7,483 nucleotides of DNA from Candidatus Omnitrophota bacterium. GTDB taxonomy: Bacteria > Omnitrophota > Gorgyraeia > Aquiviventales > Aquiviventaceae. A model generated the notes under the pieces. That model was given only the letters and a program-made list of their open reading frames with translations. It was not told where the DNA came from and did not search any database. The stretch lies in the NCBI GenBank assembly GCA_016198915.1, contig JACQHS010000132.1, positions 1 through 7,483 on the forward strand, read 5' to 3'. A program made the translations under genes and the position numbers. Positions 6,020 to 7,483 of this stretch are shown one piece after another. Numbering within the stretch: the stretch's first letter is position 1; the number at the start of each line of letters is the position of its first letter.

Positions 6020-7093
6020 CTAGAAGGTCACCTTCACCTGTTCCTGGCTCATCGCGCGGATGCTTGCTTGGGCGGCCAGCGCCTCGGCCGCGGCGACGAA
6101 GGCCTTCGCGGCCGCTGAATCCGGATCGGTCAGCACGATCGGCTTGCCGGCATCGGACGCGACGCGGATCGGGGTGCTGAGCGGAATCTCGCCCAAAAAT
6201 GGAATATTCAGCCGCTCGGCAACCTTGCGCGCACCGCCGGTGCCAAAGATTTCATCACGTTTCCCGCAATGAGGGCAGACATAGGCGCTCATGTTTTCAA
6301 TAATACCGAGAATGGGCGCGTTGAGCTTCTTGAACATCGCAATCGCCTTCTGTGCGACGTTGAGCGCCACATCCTGAGGCGTTGAGACGATCACCGCGCC
6401 CGTGATCGGAATCGATTGGCATAGCGACAATTGCACGTCACCCGTGCCCGGTGGCAAATCGCAAAGTAGATAGTCCAGCTCGCCCCACTCCACCCCGCCG
6501 AGAAATTGCTGGACCGTCTTGTGCAGCATCGGTCCGCGCCAGACGACCGCCTCCTCCGGCTTCATGAAGAAGCCCATCGAAATGACTTTGAGTCCCTCCT
6601 GTTCCACCGGCGTGAGGCGGTTTTTCTCATCCACTTCAGGCTGCGAGGTCATGCCAAGGAGCGTCGGGATGCTCGGGCCGTAGACGTCCGCGTCCATCAG
6701 CCCAACGCGCGCGCCGGATTTCGCCAATGCCAGTGCCAGGTTCGCGCTGACGGTGGATTTCCCCACCCCGCCTTTGCCGCTGGCAATGGGAACGACGTTC
6801 TTGATCGTTGGAATCAGACCGCCGGCGGACTGTGTGGGGATGGACGTGCGCACTTGCGAGGTCATCGCCACCTCAACCTGCGACACGCCGGAAAGTTTCG
6901 CCACCGCCGCGCGCGCTTCATCCCGCATGAGGTCCCGTACGGGACAGGCCGGCGTGGTCAGCTCAATCGTGAACGCGACGCGGCCGCCGGTCACCGTCAC
7001 ATCCTTGACGAACCCGAGCGAGACGATGTCCCGCTTGAGGTCCGGATCCTGCACGGCCTTCAGCGCATTGAGGATTTGTTCAGTAGTGGCCAT
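6020..7093 (-). CDS. mrp: Mrp/ApbC family Fe-S cluster carrier ATPase with MIP18 domain
   Basis: Mrp/ApbC/Nbp35-type proteins are dimeric P-loop ATPases that bind a bridging [4Fe-4S] cluster and pass it to apo-proteins in the cytosol. The 357-residue product has the full bacterial layout: an N-terminal MIP18 (DUF59) domain, residues about 1-80, with TTPACPVRD (46-54), then the ATPase. The deviant Walker A SGKGGVGKST (105-114) has Lys107 and Lys112. Further motifs are DADVYGPSIP (134-143), CDLPPGTGDVQL (211-222), STPQDVAL, and NMSAYVCPHCG with the cluster ligands Cys273 and Cys276. The start MATTEQIL fits the family. No Shine-Dalgarno precedes it; the upstream bases are the T tract of the gltB terminator, so either it is leaderless or translation depends on read-through. 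It heads the group with DUF971 and the NifS-like gene. Confidence 0.96.
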   Translation of the reverse strand: MATTEQILNALKAVQDPDLKRDIVSLGFVKDVTVTGGRVAFTIELTTPACPVRDLMRDEARAAVAKLSGVSQVEVAMTSQVRTSIPTQSAGGLIPTIKNVVPIASGKGGVGKSTVSANLALALAKSGARVGLMDADVYGPSIPTLLGMTSQPEVDEKNRLTPVEQEGLKVISMGFFMKPEEAVVWRGPMLHKTVQQFLGGVEWGELDYLLCDLPPGTGDVQLSLCQSIPITGAVIVSTPQDVALNVAQKAIAMFKKLNAPILGIIENMSAYVCPHCGKRDEIFGTGGARKVAERLNIPFLGEIPLSTPIRVASDAGKPIVLTDPDSAAAKAFVAAAEALAAQASIRAMSQEQVKVTF

Positions 7094-7096
7094 GGG

Positions 7097-7139
7097 AAAA
7101 ATCAGGGACGTTTCTGATTTCTGAAATCAGAAACGTCCC
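7097..7139 (-). terminator. Rho-independent terminator after gltB (possible REP-like palindrome)
   Basis: Between gltB and mrp is a perfect inverted repeat, GGGACGTTTCTGATTT (7105-7120) and AAATCAGAAACGTCCC (7124-7139), with a 3-base loop. Read on the minus strand after the gltB stop, it is followed by TGATTTTT, a T tract fitting a Rho-independent terminator. An A/T-run pair flanks both sides (AAAAA at 7097-7101, TTTTT at 7144-7148), so it could also work in the other direction. The long, clean stem would also suit a dispersed palindromic repeat of REP type. The structure is certain; termination is inferred. Confidence 0.7.
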
Positions 7140-7154
7140 CATCTTTTTGTGGGG

Positions 7155-7412
7155 TTAGCCTTCCTTCGCAGAGACCGCTTGCTCGAGCTTGGCTCCGGTG
7201 CCGCGCGGGATGACCATCCAGAAGAGCTCCTGGTAATCGTCCCAATTGGTGAGCACTTCCAACGCCAGATTGCTTTGGGTCGCGACGAAATGCCGCTCCA
7301 GCAGCGTCCGGACGTTCGCAATGTCCGTCGAGCCCTCCAACCGCTCCAGCTGTACAAGCTCCAGGTTGACGCGCTTCTCGAAGACGCGCTCCTGGTCCAG
7401 GACGTACGCGCG
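7155..7412 (-). CDS. gltB: Glutamate synthase large subunit, C-terminal 85 residues (5' part missing)
   Basis: GltB makes glutamate from glutamine and 2-oxoglutarate, with FMN and a 3Fe-4S cluster; this fragment is the end of its C-terminal beta-helix (GXGXG) domain. Reading minus from 7412 gives RAYVLDQERVFEKRVN, then LELVQLERLEGSTD, RTLLERHFVATQSNLA, LEVLTNWDDY and a short tail AKLEQAVSAKEG before TAA. The AYVLD, FE-x-R-x-N and H-x-x-T-x-S-x-x-A patterns are typical of GltB ends. The tail is shorter and more variable than in many homologues, which is normal. The frame stays open to 7483, but everything above 7412 is the exact reverse complement of 7342-7412 and encodes no GltB-like sequence, so I end the gene there. 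The assignment rests on recognition of these patterns and is strong, though the fragment is short. Confidence 0.85.
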   Translation of the reverse strand, partial: RAYVLDQERVFEKRVNLELVQLERLEGSTDIANVRTLLERHFVATQSNLALEVLTNWDDYQELFWMVIPRGTGAKLEQAVSAKEG

Positions 7413-7483
7413 CGCGCGTACGTCCTGGACCAGGAGCGCGTCTTCGAGAAGCGCGTCAACCTGGAGCTTGTACAGCTGGAGCG
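7342..7483. repeat. Perfect 142-bp palindrome at the window end (probable fold-back artefact)
   Basis: Bases 7413-7483 are the exact reverse complement of 7342-7412: two 71-bp arms, no mismatch, no spacer, centred in an alternating CG run (7407-7418). I checked this arm by arm in ten-base blocks. The left arm is in-frame gltB coding sequence and the right arm is not. The repeat stops exactly at the last base. This is the pattern expected of a chimeric fold-back read at a contig end, not of a biological element. Confidence 0.9.

Noticed and set aside
7127..7459. 110-codon minus ORF over the right end
   Set aside because: It is out of frame with the gltB C-terminus and extends into the fold-back palindrome. 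The composition is low-complexity Ser/Arg.
1..7483. CRISPR arrays, tRNA/rRNA genes, insertion sequences, phage or defence genes
   Set aside because: I saw no spaced direct repeats, no tRNA-like cloverleaf and no transposase, integrase or defence domain in any of the supported reading frames.

Overview
The window is a GC-rich bacterial segment of about 7.5 kb. Every gene I can support lies on the minus strand, so transcription runs from high to low coordinates. Both ends are cut: gltB (glutamate synthase large subunit) lacks its 5' part on the right, and thiC lacks its 3' part on the left. The last 142 bases form a perfect spacer-less palindrome that runs exactly to the last base. This looks like a fold-back assembly artefact at a contig end, so the true sequence probably stops near 7412. 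The gene content suggests an uncultivated, free-living, biosynthetically capable bacterium (thiamine, pterin/folate and glutamate synthesis, Fe-S carrier). The sequence alone does not fix the phylum; groups such as Nitrospirota, NC10/Methylomirabilota or Omnitrophota are possible but unproven.

Layout in transcription order: the gltB C-terminus (7412-7155), then an intergenic stretch with a 16-bp-stem hairpin and T tract (terminator, possibly REP-like). Next comes a tight cluster: mrp/apbC Fe-S carrier ATPase (7093-6020), a small basic hypothetical gene (6018-5695), a DUF971 gene with two CxCxxC motifs (5701-5369), a small coiled-coil gene (5342-5115) and a NifS-like gene (5155-3968). After a 46-bp gap follow an archaeal-type cofactor-independent phosphoglycerate mutase family gene (3921-2695), leucyl aminopeptidase pepA (2686-1202) and GTP cyclohydrolase I folE (1205-576). 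A 60-bp spacer packed with three inverted repeats leads into thiC (515-1). Spacings of -41 to +46 bases suggest one or a few operons.

The most interesting part is the mrp - DUF971 - nifS-like group. MIP18-Mrp plus DUF971 is the domain content of the plastid Fe-S carrier HCF101, here split over neighbouring genes. The nearby NifS-like protein keeps the persulfide cysteine but lacks the PLP-binding lysine (Gln instead) and several other cofactor or substrate contacts. It is unlikely to be an ordinary cysteine desulfurase. The downstream genes encode ordinary core-metabolism enzymes with intact active sites.
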